A DNA stretch of 63,452 nt. Origin: SFFI01 sp964398655. Lineage in GTDB: Bacteria; Bacillota; Clostridia; Saccharofermentanales; DTU023. A model generated the notes under the pieces. That model was not told where the DNA came from. It ran no database searches and saw nothing but the letters and a program-made list of their open reading frames with translations. How positions within the stretch are numbered: the stretch's first letter is position 1; each line of letters begins with the position of its first letter. This document shows positions 46,278 through 54,121 of this stretch, one piece after another. The stretch lies in contig CAYNNG010000008.1 in NCBI GenBank assembly GCA_964398655.1, positions 1-63,452 of the forward strand, written 5' to 3'. The position numbers were made by a program, and so were the translations under genes.

Positions 46278-46316
46278 TATAAAGTTTATGTAAAATCCGC
46301 GTTAAGTTAATTGTTA
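46278..46316 (-). promoter_or_regulatory. Pho-box-like direct repeats upstream of pst
   Basis: Minus strand hexamers TAACAA, TTAACG, TTTACA and TTTATA follow one another at exact 11-base steps. The PhoP box of Firmicutes is a series of TT(A/T)ACA-like hexamers spaced by about five bases, so this is a good match, in the expected place ahead of the pst genes. Confidence 0.7.
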
Positions 46317-46330
46317 GCTAACAGTTAGCT

Positions 46331-47602
46331 TTAGTCATTCAAGCCTGTCGGCTCCTGTGATGCGGTGACAAATTCTACCTTTACTTTGTTAATTTTAGTT
46401 TGGTCACAGTCCAGTACCGTAAAGAGCAGCTGGCCTTCTTGGATGCTTTCACCACACATGGGGAAACGGCCGAATAACTCGAGCAGGTAGCCGGCCAGGG
46501 TATTATATTCACCCTCGTAGTCTTCATAATCCAGGTCTAGCTCTTCACAAAATTCTCTTAGCGTCATGGAGCCTTCCACGATATAGCTGTGATCGTCCAA
46601 GCTCTCTATTTCCTTGGATACCTCATCGTATTCGTCCCAGATATCTCCTACCAGGACTTCCAGCAGGTCTTCAATAGTTACACAGCCCACGGTACCGCCA
46701 TATTCATCTACGACAATGCCCATTTGTCCTTCGCCTTGGTTTAAGAGTTGGAAAACCTTGGGGAGCTTCATGCTTTCGTTGATGCCAATATCGTCCGTAA
46801 TTTGTGCTTTAAACTCCTCTTTGGTCAAGCGAGGATGATCTGCCAGATATTTGAGGAATTTGGTCACATGCAAGATACCCAAGATATTATCTGGGGTTTC
46901 CTCATAGACCGGGAGCCGGGTATAGGGCGAATCTTCAATCTCCTGCAGGATCGTATCCAGGTCATCATCCAAGTCCAGCATGTACATATCAACTCGTGGT
47001 GTGACAATTTCCCCTACCTCAATGTCGGGGAAATCTAAAGCCGACTGCAGAAGGTCGGAGGCATCTTCGTCCAAGATACCCTCATCTTCTACCTTGTCGA
47101 TGATGGAAGACAGGCGCGCCTGAGTCACGGTCTGCAGGTCTTGCGGGGGAGGCCAGATTTTAGCAATCTGCTTGAGCAGGAAGAGGACCAGCTTATTGAG
47201 GGGGCGCAGAATCACCATGATTACAGACAGAGGCCGCACAGAAAATAAGACATAGCGGTCAGCATACTGCTTGGCTAAAATTTTCGGGGTGATCTCGCCA
47301 AAAATCAGGATTATCACCGTCATGATTGCGGTAGCAAGCGCAGTCCCAGACCGGCCAACCAGCTCCATAATTAACACCGTAGTGATAGAGGAAGCAGCAA
47401 TATTCACCAAGTTGTTGCCGATTAAAATTGCCGACAGGGCTTCATCAAAGTCTTCCACAATCCGGTAGGCTTGGTCTGCTCGTTTATTGCCCGCCTCCGC
47501 TTTGGTGCGCAGGCGGAGTTTGTTGGCAGAAGCAAAGGCAATCTCGGAAGCTGAAAAGTAGCCGGAAAGGATAATGCAAATCACAATACCAATTATGGCC
47601 AT
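46331..47602 (-). CDS. CNNM/CBS-domain membrane protein (hemolysin C family)
   Basis: A 423-aa paralogue of the protein at 6929-8383. It has the DUF21 signature SGYFSASEIAFASANKLR, four or so membrane helices including ILIFGEITPKILAK, a CBS pair with VDMYMLDLDDDLD and VVDEYGGTVGCVTIEDLLEVLVG, and the C-terminal CorC_HlyC domain (YNTLAGYLLELFGRFP). GGGGAG precedes the ATG. It follows the next paralogue by five bases and is probably co-transcribed with lysS. The likely role is metal ion (Mg2+/Co2+) homeostasis. Confidence 0.9.
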   Translation of the reverse strand: MAIIGIVICIILSGYFSASEIAFASANKLRLRTKAEAGNKRADQAYRIVEDFDEALSAILIGNNLVNIAASSITTVLIMELVGRSGTALATAIMTVIILIFGEITPKILAKQYADRYVLFSVRPLSVIMVILRPLNKLVLFLLKQIAKIWPPPQDLQTVTQARLSSIIDKVEDEGILDEDASDLLQSALDFPDIEVGEIVTPRVDMYMLDLDDDLDTILQEIEDSPYTRLPVYEETPDNILGILHVTKFLKYLADHPRLTKEEFKAQITDDIGINESMKLPKVFQLLNQGEGQMGIVVDEYGGTVGCVTIEDLLEVLVGDIWDEYDEVSKEIESLDDHSYIVEGSMTLREFCEELDLDYEDYEGEYNTLAGYLLELFGRFPMCGESIQEGQLLFTVLDCDQTKINKVKVEFVTASQEPTGLND

Positions 47603-47607
47603 AAGAG

Positions 47608-48669
47608 TTACGCTCCCCTACCCGACTTACCCAGCTGCTTGTTTTGACCCGATAAGCGGACAGCTTGACTGGTCTGCAAGTCAGTTTCATCCCAGATCTC
47701 CCCGACCAGCTCTTCCAAAATATCCTCTAGGGTAATGATGCCTCGGGTACGGCCCAGGTCATCCACAACCAAGCAAATGTGGCTGCGCTGGCTGGACATC
47801 TGTGTCAGAAGCTTATCAATCGGCATCTCAAAACTTACCTTGTGGGGCTCATACATCTGCTCACGCAGGTTAATATGTTCACCGGTGATATAGGCTTTTA
47901 AAAAAGTTTTCGCATTGATAATGCCGATAATATGATTCTCTTTACCCTGGTAAACAGGCAGGCGGGAAAATGATGAAGACTTAATATGGTGAAAAATATT
48001 GTCTAAAGAATCGTCAAGATTAATTGAGTCGAGTTTTTCCAGGGGTTGATAGGCGTCTTGAACCAAGAGGTCATCAAAGGCTAAAGCCGAGTTCAGGAGC
48101 CGCTCCTTCTGCTCGCCTAGGCTGCCTTCTTCCGTCACGGCTTTTACAATATTGCGGAATTCTTCTTCAGAGATATCCGGTTCTTCTTTGCCTTTAAAGA
48201 GCCGGGAGATAAACTCGGAAATTCCAGAAAAAATAAAACTCAAGGGGCGGAAGATCTGCATCAGCCAATAGAGTGAGGGCGCTATCGCCAGGGCATAGTT
48301 AAAGGAGCCGTTGGCATAGGATTTAGGCAAAAGCTCGGAGAAAAAGAAAACTAAAATGGTGGAGAGCAAAGTCACAAGGGCTACAGCCCCCAGGCCAAAA
48401 AGTTCCACTGCCATAGCTGTAGCCACTGCGGCAAAGGCGATGTGGGTGATATTATTGCCAATAAGAATGGTAACTAAGGCGCGGTCAAAGTTATCAACCA
48501 CATACTTAGCCTTAAGAGCCCGCCTGTCCCCATCGTCTACCAGTTCTTGGAGGCGAAAGAGATCAAGCGAAGCAAAGGCAATTTCTGCGGAAGCGCAGTA
48601 AGCCGCTCCCGCCAGGCAGAGAATTAAAGTTAATATGTCACCCCACGAGTCAGGGTCCATGCTAGTCAC
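47608..48669 (-). CDS. CNNM/CBS-domain membrane protein lacking the C-terminal domain
   Basis: A 353-aa family member with CASAEIAFASLDLFRL, FFSELLPKSYA, and CBS repeats including VVDDLGRTRGIITLEDILEELVGEIWDE. It ends soon after the second CBS domain, so the CorC_HlyC domain of its tandem neighbour is absent. Two such proteins in tandem, one complete and one short, suggests a heterodimer. The first GTG (48669) overlaps lysS by eight bases and has AAGG six bases upstream; the ATG at 48660 is an alternative start. Confidence 0.87.
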   Translation of the reverse strand: MTSMDPDSWGDILTLILCLAGAAYCASAEIAFASLDLFRLQELVDDGDRRALKAKYVVDNFDRALVTILIGNNITHIAFAAVATAMAVELFGLGAVALVTLLSTILVFFFSELLPKSYANGSFNYALAIAPSLYWLMQIFRPLSFIFSGISEFISRLFKGKEEPDISEEEFRNIVKAVTEEGSLGEQKERLLNSALAFDDLLVQDAYQPLEKLDSINLDDSLDNIFHHIKSSSFSRLPVYQGKENHIIGIINAKTFLKAYITGEHINLREQMYEPHKVSFEMPIDKLLTQMSSQRSHICLVVDDLGRTRGIITLEDILEELVGEIWDETDLQTSQAVRLSGQNKQLGKSGRGA

Positions 48670-50146
48670 CCAGGGCCTTCATGGTGGGGAACAGCAGGAC
48701 GTCGCGGATGCTTGTGTTATTGGTCAAGAGCATAACCAGGCGGTCGATACCAATACCCAGGCCGCCTGTGGGCACCAGGCCATATTCCAGAGCCTGCACA
48801 TAGTCTTCATCAGGCAGGTTGGCCTCTTCATCCCCGCCTTGGCGGCGTTTCAGCTGGTCTTCAAAGCGCTGGCGCTGGTCACGGGGATCATTAAGCTCAG
48901 AATAGGCGTTGCCGTACTCCATACCGCAGATAAACAATTCGAAACGCTCTACAATGGAATCGGAACCCGGCTTCTTCTTGGTCAAGGGTGAAACCTCAAT
49001 GGGGTAGTCATAAATGAAAGTCGGCTGGATCAGCTTGCTTTCGCAAAATTCCTCAAAGAATAGATTCATGATGTCCCCTACACCCAGGGCGTTACCCAGG
49101 TCGGTCAGGCCATGGTCTGCCGCCAGCCCGCGTGCTTGTTCTAAGCTCTCCACCTGGGCAAAATCCACTCCGGTGTGCTCAATAATCGCTTCCCGCATGG
49201 TCTGGCGCTTAAAGGGTGGGGTGAGGTCCAGGTCTTGTTCGCCATAGCGAATTTGCAGCTTGCCATCATTAACCGCCTTGCAGGCTTCTGAAATCAGGAC
49301 TTCTGTCAGCTCCATCATGCCATGGTAGTCGGTGTAGGCTTGGTACAGTTCTATCATGGTAAACTCTGGGTTGTGCTTGGTATCAATACCTTCGTTGCGG
49401 AAGTTGCGGCCCAGCTCGTAAACCCTCTCAAAACCGCCGACGATCAGGCGCTTAAGGTAGAGTTCTGGAGAAATACGCAGGAAAAGGTCCATATCCAGTG
49501 CATTATGGTGGGTCACAAAGGGACGCGCCGTGGCACCGCCGGCGATGGTATTGAGCAAAGGGGTCTCCACTTCGATGAAATCCCGCTGGTCTAAAACCTG
49601 ACGGATCGTGGAGATAATTTTAGAGCGCTTCTTAAAGGTGTCCTGGACTTCCGGGTTAACAATTAAGTCCAGATAGCGCTTGCGGTAACGAGTGTCCACA
49701 TCCTGCAGGCCATGGAATTTTTCCGGCAGCGGACGCAGGCACTTAGCCAGGAGCTGGTAGTTGTGGCTGCGGATGGAGATTTCTCCCCGCTTGGTGGTAA
49801 AGACTTCACCCTCTACGGCGACTAAATCCCCGATGTCCAGGTTGAGCCAAGACTGGTATGCTTCTTCGCCTAAAGCATCAATTTTGGAGAAAATTTGGAT
49901 TTTTCCAGCGCGGTCCCGCAGGTCAGAAAAGCTAACCTTGCCCATGCCGCGTTTGGACATAATGCGGCCAGCGACTTTGACCACCTTGCCCTCGTACTGG
50001 TCATAATGGTCTAAGATATCTTGGCTGTGGACTTCTTGGTCAACCTTGGTAATCTCGTAGGGCTTAGTGCCAGCAACCTCCATGGCTTCCAGCTTATCTA
50101 AGCGCTGCTGCTCCTGCTCACCCCAATTGGGTAAATCTTCTCTCAT
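48662..50146 (-). CDS. lysS: Lysyl-tRNA synthetase, class II
   Basis: Charges tRNA-Lys. The 494-aa protein has an N-terminal OB-fold anticodon-binding domain (about 55-150, with VAGRIMSKRGMGK), motif 2 in FRNEGIDTKHNPEFTMIE and motif 3 in GLGIGIDRLVMLL. AAGGAGC precedes the ATG. It follows greA by about 77 bases, the conserved greA-lysS pairing of Firmicutes. Translation runs into the CNNM gene downstream. Confidence 0.97.
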   Translation of the reverse strand: MREDLPNWGEQEQQRLDKLEAMEVAGTKPYEITKVDQEVHSQDILDHYDQYEGKVVKVAGRIMSKRGMGKVSFSDLRDRAGKIQIFSKIDALGEEAYQSWLNLDIGDLVAVEGEVFTTKRGEISIRSHNYQLLAKCLRPLPEKFHGLQDVDTRYRKRYLDLIVNPEVQDTFKKRSKIISTIRQVLDQRDFIEVETPLLNTIAGGATARPFVTHHNALDMDLFLRISPELYLKRLIVGGFERVYELGRNFRNEGIDTKHNPEFTMIELYQAYTDYHGMMELTEVLISEACKAVNDGKLQIRYGEQDLDLTPPFKRQTMREAIIEHTGVDFAQVESLEQARGLAADHGLTDLGNALGVGDIMNLFFEEFCESKLIQPTFIYDYPIEVSPLTKKKPGSDSIVERFELFICGMEYGNAYSELNDPRDQRQRFEDQLKRRQGGDEEANLPDEDYVQALEYGLVPTGGLGIGIDRLVMLLTNNTSIRDVLLFPTMKALGD

Positions 50147-50223
50147 TTTATGCTCCTTAACTGGCGGTTATCTGCGCTAAGTCGTTTAGCGCTGCTCACT
50201 GCCTGGCCGGCAGTAAAATCAAA

Positions 50224-50706
50224 CTAGTTGCTCTTCCCAATCCGTAAAATTTTGTAGCGGATAATCCCGATCGGAGTTTTTACCTCCACGATATCGTTCT
50301 TCTTGTGGCCCAGGATGGCTGCGCCTACCGGAGAATCGGAAGAAATCTTATTCTTCATGATATCTTCTTCATGCGGGCTGACCAGGATATATTCCTGGCT
50401 TTCATCATCTTCAATATCCAGAAGTTCTACCACTTGGCCCAGGGAAACCTTGGTTTTCAGGATGTCGGATTTTTCAATGACCTTCGCGTTTTTCAGGATC
50501 TTTTCAATCTCCGCTATCCGCAGTTCGTTGTTGGTCTGGGCTTCTTTGGCATCGTCATACTCGGAGTTTTCCGAGAGGTCGCCTTGGGCCCTGGCCTCTT
50601 TAAGGCGTTCTGCGATTTCGATAGATATATCAGTTTTACGTTTTTCTAATTCGTCTTGAAGCTCCCGAATACCATCCGGGGTCATTTCAAACATTTCGTT
50701 ACTCAT
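50224..50706 (-). CDS. greA: Transcription elongation factor GreA
   Basis: Rescues backtracked RNA polymerase by stimulating transcript cleavage. The 160-aa protein has the N-terminal coiled coil with the acidic tip (SENSEYDDAKEAQ) and the C-terminal FKBP-like domain with SPVGAAILGHKKNDIVEVKTP. The Shine-Dalgarno is weak. It lies between guaB and lysS in the same direction. Confidence 0.96.
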   Translation of the reverse strand: MSNEMFEMTPDGIRELQDELEKRKTDISIEIAERLKEARAQGDLSENSEYDDAKEAQTNNELRIAEIEKILKNAKVIEKSDILKTKVSLGQVVELLDIEDDESQEYILVSPHEEDIMKNKISSDSPVGAAILGHKKNDIVEVKTPIGIIRYKILRIGKSN

Positions 50707-50769
50707 GCTTTACTCTTTCTAACCAGAAGAATTGTGATCTTCTGGAACTGTCTTCTGGTCTTAGCACAC

Positions 50770-52275
50770 TTACGCGTGTCTGTCGTTTTCCTTGCGAATT
50801 ACGTCGTGGGCTCCGCCCTCAACGATGGAGGTGGGGGACACAACTACGAGCCGGGCCTTATGCTGCAGCTCCTCAATAGATTTTGAACCGCAGGATACCA
50901 TGGTGGCAATAATCTTGGCCATGGAGGTCTCCAAGTTATCTTTGAGTGAACCCGCATAAGGGACGTAGGAATCTACACCTTCCTCAAAGTGCATGGTGGT
51001 GGCCCCAGTATCTGCATAGCGGGCCCAGTTTCTCGCCCGGTTGGAACCTTCACCCCAATATTCCTTCACATAGTTGCCCTTGTAAACCAGGCGTTGGCCC
51101 GGGGCTTCATCAAAGCGGGAGAAGTAACGGCCCAACATGAGGAAGTCTGCCCCCATGGCCAGGGCCAAGGTCATATGGTAGTCGTAGACAATACCGCCGT
51201 CGGAGCAAATGGGGATGTACTCGCCGGTCTCGGCGAGCCACTCATCACGGGCCTTAGCCACCGCCATTACCGCGGAAGCTTGGCCGCAGCCAATACCCTT
51301 TTGCTCACGCGTGATGCAGATGGAGCCGCCACCAATACCGACCTTTACGAAATCGGCGCCGGCCTCGGCCAAGTAGCGGAAACCTTCAGCGTCTACCACG
51401 TTGCCTGCGCCCACGATCACCTCGTGGCCGTAGTGTTCACGGATCCAATCGATCGTCTTCTTCTGCCAAACAGAGAAACCATCAGAGGAGTCAATGCAGA
51501 GGACATCCGCCCCAGCTTCCACCAGTGCAGGTACTCGGTCTGCGTAGTCACGGGTGTTAATACCCGCGCCGCACATGAGGCTCTTTTGGCTATCAAGGAG
51601 TTCATCGGGGTTTTCCTTATGGGCATCGTAGTCTTTCCGGAAAACTAAGGAAACTAAGTGACCATCTGCGTCAATAATGGGCAGCTGGTTCAGCTTATTG
51701 TCCCAAATAATGTCGTTGGCTTCGCTCAAGGTCAGACCATCTTGGCCGCAGATCAATTGGTCCATAGGGGTCATGAACTCTTTAATTTTGGTCTCAGGAG
51801 ACAAGCGGGAAATACGGTAGTCCCTGGAGGTCACCAGGCCCAAGAGTTTGCCGTGTGAACTGCCGTCATCGGTAATCGCCACGGTTGAATGACCAGATTT
51901 TTGCTTTAAAGCCAAAATATCGGCTAAGTCGTGGTCAGGGGTGAGGTTGGAGTCGGAACTCACGAAACCTGCCTTGTAACGCTTGACCTTACGAATCATC
52001 TCCGCTTGGGACTCGATGGGCTGAGAAGCGTAGATAAAGGAAAGTCCACCGCTACGGGCCAGGGCAATGGCCATCTGGTCATCGGAAACCGCCTGCATAA
52101 TGGCAGAGGTAAAAGGAATATTTAGCTGAAGTCTGCTAGCTTCTTCTCCCTTGCGGTAGCGAGCCAGGTCTGTGGTCAGGGAAACGTTTTCCGGGATGCA
52201 TTCCTCATCACTGAGGTTGGGGACCAAGAGGAATTCACTAAAGGTACGAGACAGGTCTTCAAAAACGTAAGCCAT
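50770..52275 (-). CDS. guaB: IMP dehydrogenase, Tritrichomonas-like variant
   Basis: Oxidises IMP to XMP in GTP synthesis. The 501-aa (beta/alpha)8 barrel has CBS domains inserted at about 100-220. The catalytic loop reads GIGGGSICITREQKGIG with Cys320 rather than the usual GPGSICTTR. The flap has EYWGEGSNRARNW, followed by EEGVDSYVPYAG and SIVEGGAHDV. These are features I recall from the Tritrichomonas foetus enzyme and its bacterial relatives. AAGGAG precedes the ATG. It follows pyrG by ten bases, so GTP and CTP synthesis genes are co-transcribed. Confidence 0.94.
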   Translation of the reverse strand: MAYVFEDLSRTFSEFLLVPNLSDEECIPENVSLTTDLARYRKGEEASRLQLNIPFTSAIMQAVSDDQMAIALARSGGLSFIYASQPIESQAEMIRKVKRYKAGFVSSDSNLTPDHDLADILALKQKSGHSTVAITDDGSSHGKLLGLVTSRDYRISRLSPETKIKEFMTPMDQLICGQDGLTLSEANDIIWDNKLNQLPIIDADGHLVSLVFRKDYDAHKENPDELLDSQKSLMCGAGINTRDYADRVPALVEAGADVLCIDSSDGFSVWQKKTIDWIREHYGHEVIVGAGNVVDAEGFRYLAEAGADFVKVGIGGGSICITREQKGIGCGQASAVMAVAKARDEWLAETGEYIPICSDGGIVYDYHMTLALAMGADFLMLGRYFSRFDEAPGQRLVYKGNYVKEYWGEGSNRARNWARYADTGATTMHFEEGVDSYVPYAGSLKDNLETSMAKIIATMVSCGSKSIEELQHKARLVVVSPTSIVEGGAHDVIRKENDRHA

Positions 52276-52285
52276 AAATCACTCC

Positions 52286-53932
52286 TTATTCTGCTTGTTT
52301 TTGTCGATATTGTAAGGCGGCTTCGATCAGGCCCCGGAAAACCGGATGCGGTTTCAGGGGACGGGATTTAAATTCGGGGTGGGAGATCAGTCCCAGGTAG
52401 AAAGGATGGCCAGGCCACTCTACGGCTTCAAGGAATTGTCCATCAGGTGAAGCTCCGGCAAAGGACAAGCCTGTCTCCAGCAGGGGGCCTTGATAGGCGG
52501 GATTAAACTCTCGCCGGTGGTGGTGGCGTTCGCTAACTTCAGTCTGACCGTAGAGTTTAGCTAATAAACTATCTTCCTTCAAGGTCATAGGATAGCCGCC
52601 CCGTCGCATGGGCTGGTCCGTCAAGGGGATATTGGCCAGATCTTGCTTAAGCTCTGAGGTCAGGCCGTAATAGTAAAAGAGATCGGAACAGGCGTGTTCA
52701 CATTCATCACTGTGGGCATCTTTGATTCCCGCCAAGTTGCGGGCAATCTCTACCACAGCCATTTGCATCCCCAGACCCAGGCCGAGGAAGGGAATCTCCT
52801 GTTCTCTGGCGTATTGGCAGGCCCGGATCATTCCCTCCATACCGCGGGGACCAAAGCCTCCGGGTACTAGGATGGCGTGGCAGCCCTGATAAATTTCCGC
52901 CAGTTCTTCGTCCGTTTTGTCTTCTAAGCCGTCCGAGTCTACCCAGACCAGCTCCATTTTTTGTTCCTTCTCAATGCAGGCGTGCTCCAGAGCTTCCATG
53001 ACAGAATAATAGGCATCTGGCAGCTCTACATACTTGCCGGTGATGGCAAAGCGCAGGCTGTGTCTGGAGGCGCGGATTTTGTCTAAGAGCTGCTCCCAAG
53101 GGCTGAGGTCAGGCTCAACAAACTGAGCCATACCAAGCTTCTGGCAGACCCGGTCCGTCAAACCCTGTTTTTCAAAATATAGGGGCAGGGCATAGACCGT
53201 GTCCATATCAATATTTTCAATTACACAATTACTGGGCACATTGCAGAAGAGGGCCAGCTTGTCCCGGATATCCTGATCAATGGGCACCTCCGTGCGGCAA
53301 ACCAAGATATCAGGCTGGATACCATAAGACAGCAGTTTTTGTACACTGTGCTGGGTGGGCTTGGTCTTTATTTCATAGGAATTCTTTAAGTAGGGTAAGA
53401 GGGTCAGGTGGAGGAAAATGCAGTTCTCCCTGCCAACCTGGTAGGATACCTGGCGAATAGCCTCCAAGAAGGGCATGCCTTCCATGTCGCCAACTGTACC
53501 CCCGATCTCGATAATGCAGACATCCGGGTTGTCCTGGTAAGAGATGGCAAACATGTGCTCTTTCAGTTCATTAGTGATGTGCGGCACAATCTGCACGGTG
53601 CGGCCATTGTAGCCCCCGGCCCGCTCCCGCTCAATGACATCCCGGTATACCATGCCGGAAGTAATATCGGATTCATGGTTAAGATCGACATCGGTAAAAC
53701 GCTCATAGTGGCCGATATCTACGTCCATTTCGGAACCATCTTCGGTCACAAAAATTTCCCCGTGCTGAATGGGGCTCATCAGAGCGGGGTCTACATTGAT
53801 ATATTGATCAAGCTTTTGGTTGCGGACACTCAGGCCTCTAGCCTTTAAGAGTCCGCCTAAAACAGCTGCGGTAATCCCCTTACCTAGGCCGGAAACCACG
53901 CCTCCGGTGACAAAAATATATTTGGTAGACAC
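52286..53932 (-). CDS. pyrG: CTP synthase with Gly in place of the glutaminase Cys
   Basis: Aminates UTP to CTP. The 548-aa protein has an N-terminal synthase domain (KYIFVTGGVVSGLGKGI, P-loop and SYQ region intact) and a C-terminal class I glutaminase domain (from about 290). The nucleophile elbow, normally FLGICLGMQ, reads FLGLGLGMQ; codon 386 (52777-52775) is GGT, where TGT would give Cys. The rest of the triad, His518 and Glu520 in SHPEF, and the oxyanion region PGGFGPRG are intact. If real, the enzyme could use only free ammonia. The start is GTG after AGAGGTG, with a strong promoter upstream. Confidence 0.95.
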   Translation of the reverse strand: MSTKYIFVTGGVVSGLGKGITAAVLGGLLKARGLSVRNQKLDQYINVDPALMSPIQHGEIFVTEDGSEMDVDIGHYERFTDVDLNHESDITSGMVYRDVIERERAGGYNGRTVQIVPHITNELKEHMFAISYQDNPDVCIIEIGGTVGDMEGMPFLEAIRQVSYQVGRENCIFLHLTLLPYLKNSYEIKTKPTQHSVQKLLSYGIQPDILVCRTEVPIDQDIRDKLALFCNVPSNCVIENIDMDTVYALPLYFEKQGLTDRVCQKLGMAQFVEPDLSPWEQLLDKIRASRHSLRFAITGKYVELPDAYYSVMEALEHACIEKEQKMELVWVDSDGLEDKTDEELAEIYQGCHAILVPGGFGPRGMEGMIRACQYAREQEIPFLGLGLGMQMAVVEIARNLAGIKDAHSDECEHACSDLFYYYGLTSELKQDLANIPLTDQPMRRGGYPMTLKEDSLLAKLYGQTEVSERHHHRREFNPAYQGPLLETGLSFAGASPDGQFLEAVEWPGHPFYLGLISHPEFKSRPLKPHPVFRGLIEAALQYRQKQAE

Positions 53933-53985
53933 TGTGATACACCTCTTTTACTCTGCTGGCCAAGAAACTTAAATAATACTTAGAT

Positions 53986-54014
53986 ATTCTAGTGAAGTGG
54001 GGTTTTAGTGTCAA
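53986..54014 (-). promoter_or_regulatory. Promoter of pyrG-guaB
   Basis: Minus strand: -35 TTGACA (54014-54009), 17-bp spacer, -10 TAGAAT (53991-53986), 54 bases before the GTG start. No clear PyrG-type attenuator with a C-run was recognised. Confidence 0.85.
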
Positions 54015-54060
54015 CGGGCGTCGCCTCCTCAGGCCGGGAAGAGAACTCTGCACCTCCGCA

Positions 54061-54069
54061 TGTTATAAT
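54061..54069 (+). promoter_or_regulatory. Extended -10 promoter of the 54122 gene pair
   Basis: TGTTATAAT is a perfect extended -10 (TGnTATAAT), 53 bases before the start codon and divergent from the pyrG promoter. The -35 region is poor. Confidence 0.65.
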
Positions 54070-54121
54070 CCACTTAATGTAATAGTTAAAGTTTGGGAAA
54101 AACACAAGGAGGCTTTGTGCC

